Below are positions 8,910 to 19,512 of a DNA stretch of 64,000 nt, piece after piece. Source of the stretch: Calothrix sp. NIES-4105. GTDB taxonomy: Bacteria > Cyanobacteriota > Cyanobacteriia > Cyanobacteriales > Nostocaceae. A model generated the notes under the pieces. It was not told the origin of the DNA, ran no database searches, and saw nothing but the letters and a program-made list of their open reading frames with translations. The position numbers were made by a program, and so were the translations under genes. The DNA lies in assembly GCF_002368415.1 (NCBI RefSeq), contig NZ_AP018290.1, positions 8,299,717-8,363,716 of the forward strand, read 5' to 3'. The stretch's first letter is position 1; the number at the start of each line of letters is the position of its first letter.

Positions 8910-10925
8910 CTAACCAAGAACAACTTTATCGCGTCCTCGACGTTTTGCTAAATTTAGTGCTTTTTCAGCTGCTGTGACAATGCATATAGCTTCGGTTTGT
9001 GCTGTCGGTACAACACTCGCAACTCCAATACTGACGGTCAGAACATTAGCTGGAAGTCCTCCTATCCCAGGATAATCACAAAGTATTGCTAATTGCTTAA
9101 CTAAATTGCGAATCTTCTCGGCAATACTAACTCCTGCAGGGGCATCCACACGAGCAAGAATTGCAAACTCTTCACCACCATAACGCGCGACTAATATCGG
9201 CAACCGTCTATTATACATTTGGACAGTAGTAAATACGTCTTGATTCTGACTATCGCTTTTCTTACTTGCCATATTACTGCCATTATCAACTAACTCGTTA
9301 ACCACATTCTGAATAGCCCTAGCAATTTGACGTAAACAGTCATCGCCAGCAGCTTCTCCGTAAGTTTTATTGTAAATCTTGAAGTAGTCTATATCACATA
9401 TAATCAATGATAATGGCGCCACTTCGTTGAGTGTACCTTTCTCGCTCTCACTAACATAATGCTGCCACAACAGAAGCAAATAAGTATTGAAGTAACGACG
9501 AGTTGCAAGCTGCGTTAACTCGTCAAAACTTGAACGATGTCGCAACTGCTCGTTTTCACGTTCCAACGCTTCAACACGAGTAACTGTAGTGTTTTGACTC
9601 TTATCAAGCTGAGACAGAAAATAAAGCCGGAATAACTCACACGCACAAACCGCGCGCTCACCTTCCAAATGTACTAATCCTAGGCTTTGTAACCGCTGTG
9701 CCGAATTCGGTTCTAACTTTATCGCACTATCAGCAGTAATTACCTCGTAGAAAGCTGCCGCAAGTTCGGGTTGTTGACGTAACAACAACAAATACTGCTG
9801 CAAAATGGCATCATAAATTCCAGATGCGGAATGCGCCTGTTGCAGTAACTTCTGTAAATTGCCTTCAAGTCCTCCTTTTGCAACCAAATTGTATAAGGCT
9901 AATCGAATTAAATAAGGATGTCCTCCCACCATCGCCATCAAATTATCAACCTCGACTCCGCTATGCCAATCTAAACCATGTAGCTGTGCTAAAACATGAA
10001 CTTGTTGTTTTGTAAATGGTAATAGCTTTATTGGTAAACCAATATTAAACGGCGAGTCAATTAACCTTAACCCAATACTAATTTCACTCGAATGCACCAG
10101 TACTAAGCGCAGTTTTTGCCAAATCTCGTGAGATTTTGCCTGTTCGTACCATGAACGTAACAACGGAAACAAATCTCTTGCTATTTCCGGATATTCCAGA
10201 ACTATGTCAACTTCATTCAATACCAAAACTAAAGGATTTTTTAGCTCAAAGAGCAAATAATCCTGAAAATAAATAGAGCAGCTAATTTTACTACCCATGT
10301 CTTTGTCCCAATAATTATCTAGCTTCGCCGAAATTCCTAACTCTCGGCTAACGTTCGCACATAACCAGCGTAATAATTTGTCGATACTCGCAAAAATTGC
10401 TGTGTCCGCTTGCTGAAAATTTACACTTACAGTTTGATAACCCACATTAAGAGCATGTGCCAATACTCTTAATATCAGCGAGCTTTTACCCATTTTATTG
10501 GCTGCTTTTATACATATCGCTCCACCTGGTTCAGTAATTTGAGCGCAAGCAATTTCTTCAATTGGCGGACGATAAATATAAAATCGTGAATCAACTGATA
10601 CAGGCCCATTCGGAAATTCTAATGGTATCGCTGTTGCCGTGCAGTTAAATTCAACAATCGCTTGCTGCTGTCTTTTATTGAGAGAACGCGGTTCTAATAA
10701 TTGACGAAAGTTCGATTTCTGGATTGGTTCTTCCCATAAATCGCTCAACGATTGCCACAAAGATGAAGCAACTTTTCTAACTCGCTCTTCTCCGTAGTGC
10801 GCTTCTAATGCTATACTTGTATAAGTTTTACCTTCCCATGAAGAACGTAATACAAGTTCTTGAAGCGGAGTTAAACCATTCGGAAAGCTTGCTTTGACTA
10901 GCTGTAAAATTTCTTCAATTGTCAT
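8910..10925 (-). CDS. vMAP-N/AAA-like ATPase fused to GGDEF diguanylate cyclase
   Basis: A 671-residue signalling protein. Residues 1-80 (MTIEEILQLVKASFPNGLT...) match the HTH-like N-terminal domain that cyanobacteria place in front of AAA-like ATPases (vMAP N-terminal type). Residues ~100-380 are an AAA-like NTPase with P-loop KAANKMGKSSLILRVL and Walker-B-like LVLVLNEVDIVLEY. A winged-helix-like part follows (~385-440). A coiled linker (VEALERENEQLRHRSSFDELTQLA) leads to GGDEF (470-670) with CDIDYFKIYNKTYGEAAGD and the active-site GGEEF. About 35 polar residues are inserted before RYGGEEF, and no RxxD inhibitory site is seen. It should make c-di-GMP from two GTP. Three tandem decamers lie 31 bases upstream of its start. 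Confidence 0.92.
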   Translation of the reverse strand: MTIEEILQLVKASFPNGLTPLQELVLRSSWEGKTYTSIALEAHYGEERVRKVASSLWQSLSDLWEEPIQKSNFRQLLEPRSLNKRQQQAIVEFNCTATAIPLEFPNGPVSVDSRFYIYRPPIEEIACAQITEPGGAICIKAANKMGKSSLILRVLAHALNVGYQTVSVNFQQADTAIFASIDKLLRWLCANVSRELGISAKLDNYWDKDMGSKISCSIYFQDYLLFELKNPLVLVLNEVDIVLEYPEIARDLFPLLRSWYEQAKSHEIWQKLRLVLVHSSEISIGLRLIDSPFNIGLPIKLLPFTKQQVHVLAQLHGLDWHSGVEVDNLMAMVGGHPYLIRLALYNLVAKGGLEGNLQKLLQQAHSASGIYDAILQQYLLLLRQQPELAAAFYEVITADSAIKLEPNSAQRLQSLGLVHLEGERAVCACELFRLYFLSQLDKSQNTTVTRVEALERENEQLRHRSSFDELTQLATRRYFNTYLLLLWQHYVSESEKGTLNEVAPLSLIICDIDYFKIYNKTYGEAAGDDCLRQIARAIQNVVNELVDNGSNMASKKSDSQNQDVFTTVQMYNRRLPILVARYGGEEFAILARVDAPAGVSIAEKIRNLVKQLAILCDYPGIGGLPANVLTVSIGVASVVPTAQTEAICIVTAAEKALNLAKRRGRDKVVLG

Positions 10926-10956
10926 CAGTCATTTAGTCAACGAAATTAATTAAAGC

Positions 10957-10986
10957 GTAAATCTTTGTAAATCTTTGTAAATTTTT
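10957..10986. repeat. three tandem decamers (GTAAATCTTT-like)
   Basis: GTAAATCTTT occurs twice and is followed by GTAAATTTTT, in the upstream region of the ATPase-GGDEF gene. It has the same three-by-ten format as the arrays at 1127 and 19466. Confidence 0.7.
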
Positions 10987-11032
10987 ATATATTAAGCTTA
11001 AAAACGATGCTATGTATTCGTGTAGCTTCAGC

Positions 11033-11065
11033 TTCTTGAACACGCATATCGCTCTTGTTCAAGAA
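11033..11065. repeat. 10-bp inverted repeat, possible operator or hairpin
   Basis: TTCTTGAACA at 11033 and TGTTCAAGAA at 11056 are exact reverse complements with a 13-base spacer. It lies 108 bases upstream of the ATPase-GGDEF start in a 530-base gene-free stretch (10926-11455). I see nothing else in that stretch beyond the decamers. Confidence 0.5.
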
Positions 11066-11455
11066 ACTACAGCAAGCTATTGACTTTTTTTCTATTTTAT
11101 GAAACATTTGCCCCGGTTATATTACAGACGTTTATAACGCTAGCCAAAGAAGTCGATTAATAGGTTAAATATAAGTTTAATGTAAATATGTATACTTCAT
11201 TTTGCCATTACTTGGAACCATTAAGTGATCAGAGTGTAGTTTCTTTTCAAATTCTACTTGGATAAAAACTAATAAGATTGGTTACAATGCTGGGTTTACG
11301 TCAAGACAACTTCAGTTCAGGATTGGTAATAGCTACTAACCACTTAATTGAAGTTAACGATTTGTGATTCGTTGCAGCTTCGGAGTGTAAATCTCGAAGT
11401 TAGGGTATTAATACCGCGTAGAGCTACAAGATACTTGAACCATCGTACAGCAGCT

Positions 11456-11800
11456 ATGCACATTGAAGAACCAGCCATCCGTAATTTTCTCTCTGTTGAT
11501 TTACAATCACAACTGCCACTACGTAAGACCTCAAACAGTAAGCAGTTGCTAACGTCGTTACAAATTGCGTTGTCAAATACTGGTTTGGGTTTGTGGGAAT
11601 GGAATTTAATTTCATCTGAACTTGATTTTGATTCTTGTTCCCAACATATTCTTAGCTATAAACCAGACGAAATCAATAACCGTTAATCATTTAAGGAGCT
11701 TATACATCCACACGATATTTCAAGAATCATTCAAAAAAGAAAAGAATATTTTTCGCTTAGTAGACACTATACCGACATCAAAAAGCACGCTAGCTTTTAA
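11456..11800 (+). pseudogene. remnant of a PAS-domain protein
   Basis: From the ATG at 11456 the frame encodes a linker and then a recognisable PAS core: LQIALSNTGLGLWEWNL, a strand, SQHILSYKPDEI. A TAA stop at 11684 interrupts it, and the PAS match continues in the same frame directly afterwards as SFKELIHPHDISRIIQKRKEYF and HYTDIKKHASF, until a second stop at 11798. Normal PAS proteins would continue to a PAC segment and an output domain; neither is present. So a sensor gene has lost its 3' part and acquired a nonsense codon. The original output domain cannot be inferred. Confidence 0.62.
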
Positions 11801-12484
11801 CTATAAATGTTTACTATATCCGCACAATAATTATTTTAGCTGTAAATCACAACTATCTCAAAGAGGGTTTTAACCCCTTTTTGTTTGAAATTAAATTGCT
11901 TGATATTAGCATTTTCAACTATTGTTAGCATCATGATTGCTAATAATTGAACTAGCATGATATTTGCTGCTACATAGATTAATCACAAGAAATTTTCTAT
12001 ACTCCAGCAGGTTTATTTAATGATACCTCTGATGACAGGATTCAAACTGACTATATATTTTTAAGCTGAAATGCTAAATTTGGGTAATGTTACGAATGAT
12101 GCCATTATTTAGAGTTATATTCATACCTACTTGAGTATTATTTCGTATAACATATTTGCATCGCCAATACACAAATGTCAATTTCAATAAAGTATATTTA
12201 ACAACTCAGCAGAAAACAAACTTGCTCATAAGCCTATAAAGTCGCTACAAAGCCTGCATATCGGTTTGCTCACTGTGTATATATTGTAAAACTATCTAAA
12301 TTTTTTCGATGATTAAGTGAACATTAAATGAACATTTTTAAACTAGATTTTTTAAGTATTTATCTGGATAACAAATATTACAATAAGCAAAACTTTACGA
12401 AAGCTTCATAAATGTTTCACAAATTATTTAAAAAATAATGAAATAGAGACGCAATCGATATATACACTGTGAAATGAGATAAAA
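11801..12484. other. long AT-rich leader region of the hetP-like gene
   Basis: About 680 bases separate the PAS remnant from the hetP-family gene. They contain one GC-rich palindromic island at 11863-11879 (listed separately) and otherwise AT-rich DNA with many stops in every frame. A long untranslated leader would fit a developmentally regulated gene, but no promoter was identified with confidence. Confidence 0.45.
11863..11879. promoter_or_regulatory. candidate HetR-binding palindrome
   Basis: GAGGGTTTTAACCCCTT agrees at 14 of 17 positions with the inverted repeat GAGGGGTCTAACCCCTC, which I recall as the HetR site upstream of Anabaena hetP. It lies about 600 bases upstream of the hetP-family start, on the same side. 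Alternative: a weak intrinsic terminator, since a T-rich run follows it; however, only the dead PAS remnant lies upstream. Confidence 0.45.
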
Positions 12485-12733
12485 ATGTTCCCTATGGCTC
12501 GAAAGACTAATAATTTTGAAATTGAGTTATTTAAAGCCATGAATAAAAAGCAGATTGAAGAGATTATCAAGGCGATTATTGCTGGAAAGTATTCTTGGGC
12601 TTGTGTTCTTATCCTACGTTTTAATGGATATGACCCCTTGCACTATATTCCATACCGTACTTACATACGATTACTCAAAGATAACTATCAAATCGATAGA
12701 GCAAATGCAAGTTTAACGAATAGTAGAACTTGA
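12485..12733 (+). CDS. HetP-family heterocyst commitment protein
   Basis: Small 82-residue protein of the HetP family, cyanobacterial regulators that act after HetR in committing a cell to become a heterocyst. The family core is clear: [43 protein letters not shown]. Three in-frame starts exist: ATG 12485, ATG 12494 and ATG 12539 (MNKKQIEE). The first follows GAGAT at 12476-12480. Because Anabaena carries one hetP and several homologues, I do not assign which member this is. It lies 2.8 kb from hetR and downstream of a candidate HetR palindrome, which suggests direct HetR control. hetC, the neighbour of hetP in Anabaena, is not visible here. Confidence 0.86.
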   Translation: MFPMARKTNNFEIELFKAMNKKQIEEIIKAIIAGKYSWACVLILRFNGYDPLHYIPYRTYIRLLKDNYQIDRANASLTNSRT

Positions 12734-12922
12734 GTGTTCGAGGGTTAAAATGCGAGAAGACAAAATACATAACAAGAGCAAAGTTAAAATCCTTACGTAG
12801 TCCACATATCAAACTGGTACAAGCTGGCTTGACAGGAACAGAGGCGCCGATTGCTTAACGGGGAAATAATGGTATTAATATAGGTGGGTACATCCCACCT
12901 TATTTAATGGCTGTTTTACTTT

Positions 12923-13522
12923 GTGAGTATGACTACCTCTTCTAACCCACAGAAGATTCCCAAAATTGCGATTGCGGCAAAAGTGTTCCACTGGATAAAC
13001 ATTGTCAGCTTATTGACTATGCTTACCAGTGGACTACAAATCTATAATGCCAACCCGGTATTTGGAGGACGCGCGGGTTTACATATCCCTCCCATTTTTG
13101 CGTTGGGGGGTTGGTTAGCTGGTGGTAGACATTGGCACTTTGCTGCAATGTGGGTCTTTTCTTTGAATTTACTCTGGTATGGAATTTATATTCTAGTTAC
13201 TAAGCGCTGGCGCCATCGTTATGTAGGATTACTAGATATCAAAGCTTTGCAAAAAACTCAAAACCCCAAACGTTTAGCTTTTGCTTGGCATCGAATTGCC
13301 TATACAAGTATAATTCCCATCCTTTTATTTGCGATATTTACTGGAATTGGAATGTATAAACCTGCTCAATTTCCTTGGATAGTTGACTTTTTTGGAAGTT
13401 GGCAAGCTTTACGTATAGTTCATTTTGCGACAGTACCACTTGTAATAGTGTTCGCAATCGTCCACTCGTACCTCGCGCATAAAGTTGGCGGTACAGAATT
13501 TACAGAATCGATGTTTTGGTAA
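12923..13522 (+). CDS. membrane cytochrome b subunit (cytochrome b561/thiosulfate-reductase type)
   Basis: A 199-residue di-haem-type cytochrome b with about four membrane helices: HWINIVSLLTMLTSGLQIY, HWHFAAMWVFSLNLLWYGIYI, IAYTSIIPILLFAIFTGIGMY and IVHFATVPLVIVFAIVHSYLA. Histidines in helices 1 and 4 and in WHRIAY can ligate haem. The start is GTG 12923 (MSMTTS) or ATG 12929. It ends 6 bases before a molybdopterin oxidoreductase gene, so the two almost certainly form a complex: the cytochrome passes electrons from the membrane quinone pool to, or from, the exported molybdoenzyme. The arrangement recalls MsrQ/MsrP, but this cytochrome resembles the b561 group and gene order is cytochrome first. 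Confidence 0.87.
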   Translation: MSMTTSSNPQKIPKIAIAAKVFHWINIVSLLTMLTSGLQIYNANPVFGGRAGLHIPPIFALGGWLAGGRHWHFAAMWVFSLNLLWYGIYILVTKRWRHRYVGLLDIKALQKTQNPKRLAFAWHRIAYTSIIPILLFAIFTGIGMYKPAQFPWIVDFFGSWQALRIVHFATVPLVIVFAIVHSYLAHKVGGTEFTESMFW

Positions 13523-13528
13523 TTATCT

Positions 13529-14254
13529 ATGGGTATCATACATGTACCGCGTCTTAAATTAACACGGCGCCAGTTTTTAACGTCAGGTATATCCGGAGTC
13601 GGTCTACTTCTTTCGGGTTGTGGTTCACCATTATTTGAAGATGTCGCAGGAGCAATCTCCGAACCATTGAATCAAAAAGTCGAATCATTTATTTTTGGAC
13701 TAAAAGCGCAAAAACTTGTCCCCGAATTTTCAATATCACAAATCGAACCATCTGGACTAATCGTCAATACCTTTCGTGATACACCAATCATCGATGTAGA
13801 AAAGTACCGCTTGGTAGTAGATGGAGATGTAAATAATCCTTTAAGCTTAAGTATGGCAGAAATCCAAAAGCTGCCGCTAACTTCGATGATTATTCGTCAT
13901 GTTTGTGTAGAAGGGTGGGCAGCAATTGTGCAGTGGGGTGGTGTGCGTTTGCGTGATATCGTAGCACTAGCGCAACCCAAGGAAACCGTCAAATACGCAT
14001 ACTTTATATCGGCAGACAAATATTATTCGAGTTGGGATATTGCTTCCTCTGTACACCCACAAACACTACTAGCATATCAAAAAAACGGTGAACCATTACC
14101 AATTGATAACGGGGCGCCTTTACGATTAGCATCACCAGTTAAACTAGGCTACAAGCAAAGCAAATGGGTAACTCGCATTTCTTTAGTCAGCAATTTATCT
14201 CGTTACAAAGGATACTGGGAAGACCAAGGTTACGAATGGTTTGCAGGACTTTAA
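13529..14254 (+). CDS. Tat-exported molybdopterin-dependent oxidoreductase (sulfite oxidase fold)
   Basis: A 241-residue enzyme related to MsrP/YedY. The N-terminus has a twin-arginine motif (LTRRQFLTSGIS) and a lipobox-like LLLSGC, so it may be exported folded with its cofactor and anchored as a lipoprotein. The sulfite-oxidase core is recognisable: LVVDGDVNNPLSLSMAEIQKLP, then RHVCVEGWAAIVQWGGVRL, where the Cys is the molybdenum ligand, and GAPLRLASPVKLGYKQSKWV near the C-terminus. It is shorter than E. coli MsrP. The coupled cytochrome b is directly upstream (6-base gap). The substrate is unknown; methionine-sulfoxide repair is one possibility. Confidence 0.9.
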   Translation: MGIIHVPRLKLTRRQFLTSGISGVGLLLSGCGSPLFEDVAGAISEPLNQKVESFIFGLKAQKLVPEFSISQIEPSGLIVNTFRDTPIIDVEKYRLVVDGDVNNPLSLSMAEIQKLPLTSMIIRHVCVEGWAAIVQWGGVRLRDIVALAQPKETVKYAYFISADKYYSSWDIASSVHPQTLLAYQKNGEPLPIDNGAPLRLASPVKLGYKQSKWVTRISLVSNLSRYKGYWEDQGYEWFAGL

Positions 14255-14264
14255 GGAGTGCTGA

Positions 14265-15392
14265 GTGGAAAGTGCGCTCGTGCTGAGTTTTATTCAAATT
14301 TACAAAATTATGAATTCGCTGAATCGACTAGTACAAATACTAATAATAACACTGCTATTCCCATTAGTTTTTCTAAATGGTTGGCTAGCATTTCGCGTTT
14401 TTGATTACTTCAAACCGATAATAACAACAATTGTACTAGCTTCGCTCTTAGCCTTCATATTAAACTTTCCAGTTTCGATACTTCACGCGCGTGGTATTAA
14501 ACGCTCCTATTCAGTTGGAATAGTATTCATTTCAACCTTGCTACTTATATTTACGCTAGCTGTTACTATACTACCGCTTGGTTATGAGCAGTTTAGCGAA
14601 ATGACAAAAGTCATTCCACAATGGATAGACTCAGGAGAGCAAAAGTTACTTGCTGCAAATACTTGGGCTGCAAATCGTGGGTTAGATGTAGATTTTAGCA
14701 GAATTGCGACCGAGTTAACTGATAAATTTCCCTCGGAAGTGGAAGTCTTTGGCAAACAACTTTTAACTTTTGCAGTTGAAGCTATTGATAGTGTATCTGA
14801 AGCTTTAGTTACGGTTGTGTTTACATTTTACCTTTTAAGCGACGGCGCCCGTATTTGGGATGGCATGTTTAAAAAATTGCCGTCGAGTTTTGCGATAAAA
14901 TTACAAGAATCATTCCAGGTAAATTTCCGGAACTATTTAATCGGACAAGTAGCTTTAGCTTTATTGATGGGAGTATCGCTAACGATAGTATTTCTACTTC
15001 TACAAGTTCCTTTCGGTTTAGTATTCGGTTTAGGAATAGGTATTTTAAGTTTAATCCCGTTTGGTGATGTCGTTAGCCTTGCGGTTATCACCTTAATAAT
15101 TGCATCCCATGATATTTGGTTGGCAGCAAGAGTATTAGCTGTTTCTGCTGTTATCGACCAATTAATTGACCAAGCTGTGGCGCCTCGTCTTTTAGGTAGT
15201 TTTACAGGCTTACGTCCAATATGGGTATTAACTTCGCTACTTGTTGGTACTTACGTTGGTGGATTACTAGGGCTATTAATCGCCGTACCTATAGCAGGTG
15301 TAATTAAAGACACTCTCTCTGGCTCAACAGATAAAACTAATGCCGTTGAGGCAGATGCACCGTCGATGTTAACAACAGAGTCTGCACCGTAA
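14265..15392 (+). CDS. AI-2E family membrane transporter
   Basis: A 375-residue polytopic protein of the AI-2E/PerM (DUF20) family, whose members export quorum signals, organic solutes or ions. Features are an N-terminal helix pair (LVQILIITLLFPLVFLNGWLAF, TTIVLASLLAFILNFPVSIL), a long amphipathic middle part (VIPQWIDSGEQKLL), then ALVTVVFTFYLLSDG, a glycine-rich VFGLGIGILSLIPFGDVVS and RPIWVLTSLLVGTYVGGLLGLLIAVPIAG. The GTG at 14265 is six bases after AAGGAG (14253-14258). The ATG at 14310 (MNSLNRL) is the alternative and matches where homologues usually begin. It is ten bases from the molybdoenzyme gene and probably in the same operon. The substrate cannot be inferred. Confidence 0.9.
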   Translation: MESALVLSFIQIYKIMNSLNRLVQILIITLLFPLVFLNGWLAFRVFDYFKPIITTIVLASLLAFILNFPVSILHARGIKRSYSVGIVFISTLLLIFTLAVTILPLGYEQFSEMTKVIPQWIDSGEQKLLAANTWAANRGLDVDFSRIATELTDKFPSEVEVFGKQLLTFAVEAIDSVSEALVTVVFTFYLLSDGARIWDGMFKKLPSSFAIKLQESFQVNFRNYLIGQVALALLMGVSLTIVFLLLQVPFGLVFGLGIGILSLIPFGDVVSLAVITLIIASHDIWLAARVLAVSAVIDQLIDQAVAPRLLGSFTGLRPIWVLTSLLVGTYVGGLLGLLIAVPIAGVIKDTLSGSTDKTNAVEADAPSMLTTESAP

Positions 15393-15533
15393 TGAATCAT
15401 AAATAAATAAAATACTATAACTAACAAATTACAATCCTGTTGACAAATCCACCACAAGGTGGATTCGACATGGATTTATTATTAATTAGTATTTTTATTG
15501 GAAAACTAAATACCAACATTATTGGTATGACTA

Positions 15534-17021
<1,488 letters not shown>

Positions 17022-19154
17022 TTAGAACTTCGCTCTTCGGTTACGTATTTTTTCTAAGTTGAAAGCACAAGCTCCAACTGTCACAACTAAAACACCCATA
17101 ACCTGAATGAGTTCCAAGTTTTCTTGAATTATCAACCAGGCAAAAAGCACCGTCAAAGCTGGAACTATTGCACCAATAAGCGCAGAGCGGATGGCGCCAA
17201 ATTTACGGATACCAAGGTTGTTAAGCACGTATCCAAACAAAGTTAACACACCTAAAATAAAACCGCTGAGAATAAGTTCGAGGAGATTGGTGTTACTAAG
17301 TTGTACACCTAGCTCGGCAGGTAGCGGTATGATTAAAGCAACAAAGCAAAGCAGCAGCATCGTAGCGAAATTAAGCAAAGTAAACGAAACAGGATGTAAC
17401 CTTGCAGCACAAATGCGGGTAAGAACAATATAAATCGAAAAAGTAATACCTGATGCAAGCGCAGCACTGCTTCCGAACGATATATTAGGGTTCGACGTAT
17501 TAGAACCTAGAACAAGTAACTGACCAAAGCAAATACAAGCAATTGCGCTAACCCTTGAGAATGTAGGACGTGTACGGTCATTCCGAAATAGTAACCAACC
17601 AAAGAAGCTACTAATGACTGGGTAAATAAAGAAAAGCGAAATTGCTACACCCGTGGCAACATTACCAATAGCCAAGTAAATTAACACCTGGGACACAAAC
17701 AAGAAAAATCCACTGATTACCGACAGTACCAACACTTGCTTAGTAATAGCCCGTGGTATAGGCGTAGCATTTTGTGTAGTATATCGTTTATTGCTGCGTA
17801 ATGAATCTACCAAACCGTTAAGATCATTCCAAATGCCTTGATGCATAATCGGCGCCAATACCAACATTAGCGGTACAACCACGACCATTCGCAGCATCAA
17901 AATCAGAAAACAGTTACCAAGAGTAGGAGTTATAAGCTGGTTTACATCATAAACTCCAAAAATTTCTGATCTTGGCAAGAACATCGCTTTAATAGAAACG
18001 TTATACAGTGCAGAAGCGACAACCGATAGCATTACAAGCAAAAACCCAACCCTAAGCGAAGTTGGAAGTGAGTTACGTCCGACTTCAGTTTCAGGTGGTC
18101 TAGGAGGTAACGGTCTACTAGCTTCAACACGTCTTCGACGTATACTTGGAGTTGGAATTGGTGTTGGAACAATTGTCTCTAGTGTTTCAGGTGTTTCAGG
18201 TGGCAATTGGGGTTCTAAAGATTTGACAGATTCATCTAAATCTTTTTCGTTATTATCTACCAATTGGGCATGTTCTACTGGTTCTACATATGCTTCCAGT
18301 TGAGCGCGTGTTAAAGGGTTAGGAATTACAGTATCAGGTTGAAGAACACCGGATGCATTATTATTTCCTTCAGAATGGGGATCATCCGCGCGCTTCTGAG
18401 TTTCCTGTTCAAGGTTCGATACGTTTATATTTGTATTGTCTGTATTATTTGTATTATTAAGAGTGTAAAATTCAGCAGTTTCAGGGTTTTCAAGCGCTTC
18501 TTCAAAATCAAAGTAGGGCCCAGAGACTTCCACTACTTTATGCGGAGATTCTTCCAACTCGTTGCGAAGACGGTATACCAGTTCAGCTAAAATAGCTTCC
18601 CCTTGTTCGTGTTCGCTATACATCCTTTGAAGCTGCATTGAAAAATTGCTTTGATAATTATTAAGCTCACTTTGTAGTTCAGAAAACGTACTTGTAACCG
18701 CAGCTTTGAGCGAATTAATTAAATTATCAATATCGGAATGATTCTTCGTAATCTGTTCGGTTTGAGTATAAGGCTGTATCGCATTATTGTTTGAGACACG
18801 CGCGATTGCCCGATCAAACAACTGCTCTAAGCTTGATTGTAGTTGTATTGAGACGTGGTTTGCAAGAACTTGTACTAGTTGGCGGATTAAAACTTGCTGC
18901 TGCTGTTCAATTGCTGTGGACTGTAAATTATCTTTTTGTACTTGCAGCTTTTGGATATCATCACTTAGCCGACGCTTTTCCGCAACTAGCCGCTCGACAT
19001 CTTCCTGCAACGAGTTAAGAACGTTAGAGTGAAGAAGCTCAAGCTCACTAGTTAATTTTTGTACAGCCATCTCAACTTCACGAGAAGCTTCTCGTTGTTC
19101 TAATTGTGGCGCCGAGTTATGATCTCGGTGATTGGTATTGTTCTCGTGACCCAT
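17022..19154 (-). CDS. EamA/DMT-family permease with long coiled-coil N-terminal extension
   Basis: A 710-residue protein in two unlike halves. Residues 1-340 are soluble: a strong coiled coil at about 25-110 (EVEMAVQKLTSELELLHSNVL, VERLVAEKRRLSDDIQKL), more helices to ~220, then a low-complexity N/D/E/P-rich linker. Residues 345-700 are a ten-helix EamA transporter with the two-fold repeat of the DMT superfamily: VGFLLVMLSVVASALYNVSIKAM, FRNDRTRPTFSRVSAIACICFGQLLVLG, IRKFGAIRSALIGAIVPALTVLFAWLIIQENLELIQVMGVLVVTVGA. Ordinary EamA proteins are ~300 residues, so the N-terminal half is an add-on, perhaps for self-assembly or localisation. It is the next gene upstream of hetR on the same strand, 590 bases away. 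The substrate is unknown. Confidence 0.87.
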   Translation of the reverse strand: MGHENNTNHRDHNSAPQLEQREASREVEMAVQKLTSELELLHSNVLNSLQEDVERLVAEKRRLSDDIQKLQVQKDNLQSTAIEQQQQVLIRQLVQVLANHVSIQLQSSLEQLFDRAIARVSNNNAIQPYTQTEQITKNHSDIDNLINSLKAAVTSTFSELQSELNNYQSNFSMQLQRMYSEHEQGEAILAELVYRLRNELEESPHKVVEVSGPYFDFEEALENPETAEFYTLNNTNNTDNTNINVSNLEQETQKRADDPHSEGNNNASGVLQPDTVIPNPLTRAQLEAYVEPVEHAQLVDNNEKDLDESVKSLEPQLPPETPETLETIVPTPIPTPSIRRRRVEASRPLPPRPPETEVGRNSLPTSLRVGFLLVMLSVVASALYNVSIKAMFLPRSEIFGVYDVNQLITPTLGNCFLILMLRMVVVVPLMLVLAPIMHQGIWNDLNGLVDSLRSNKRYTTQNATPIPRAITKQVLVLSVISGFFLFVSQVLIYLAIGNVATGVAISLFFIYPVISSFFGWLLFRNDRTRPTFSRVSAIACICFGQLLVLGSNTSNPNISFGSSAALASGITFSIYIVLTRICAARLHPVSFTLLNFATMLLLCFVALIIPLPAELGVQLSNTNLLELILSGFILGVLTLFGYVLNNLGIRKFGAIRSALIGAIVPALTVLFAWLIIQENLELIQVMGVLVVTVGACAFNLEKIRNRRAKF

Positions 19155-19512
19155 TAGTTCTACACCTCACCGACTGTGAAAGAGTAAGCAGCTAGTCATT
19201 CGTACTTTTATGGAACCATTGTGTCAGATCAAGCCGAAACAATAAATCTAATTTTGGCAAGATACCATATTTTTTCTGATCAAAAAAATCATTAAATATT
19301 TATTAATTTTTTTACTGATAGACAATTGATACAAACATTGCCTGATATACATACTCACAGTAAATCACTGTAAAGCTTATTACCTATACTTTATAGCCAC
19401 GAACAGCGATCCCCAAAAATTTATTTCATATAAAATAATGTTTGCCAGTAGGGGCAGGTTATATTTAATAAGCCTTAATAAGCCTTAATAAGCCTTTCAA
19501 CACATCTAAACC
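19155..19512. other. AT-rich intergenic region with decamer array
   Basis: This region separates the EamA gene from the small plus-strand gene at 19513. It contains the 19466-19495 decamer array and otherwise no gene or RNA that I can support. Confidence 0.5.
19466..19495. repeat. three tandem decamers (TAATAAGCCT)
   Basis: TAATAAGCCT is repeated three times exactly, ending 17 bases before the ATG at 19513. It is the third decamer triplet in the window. Confidence 0.8.

Noticed and set aside
11860..11884. Intrinsic terminator reading of the candidate HetR palindrome
   Set aside because: A T-rich run does follow, but the stem contains a mismatch and no functional gene lies upstream; the operator reading fits the neighbour better, though the terminator cannot be excluded.
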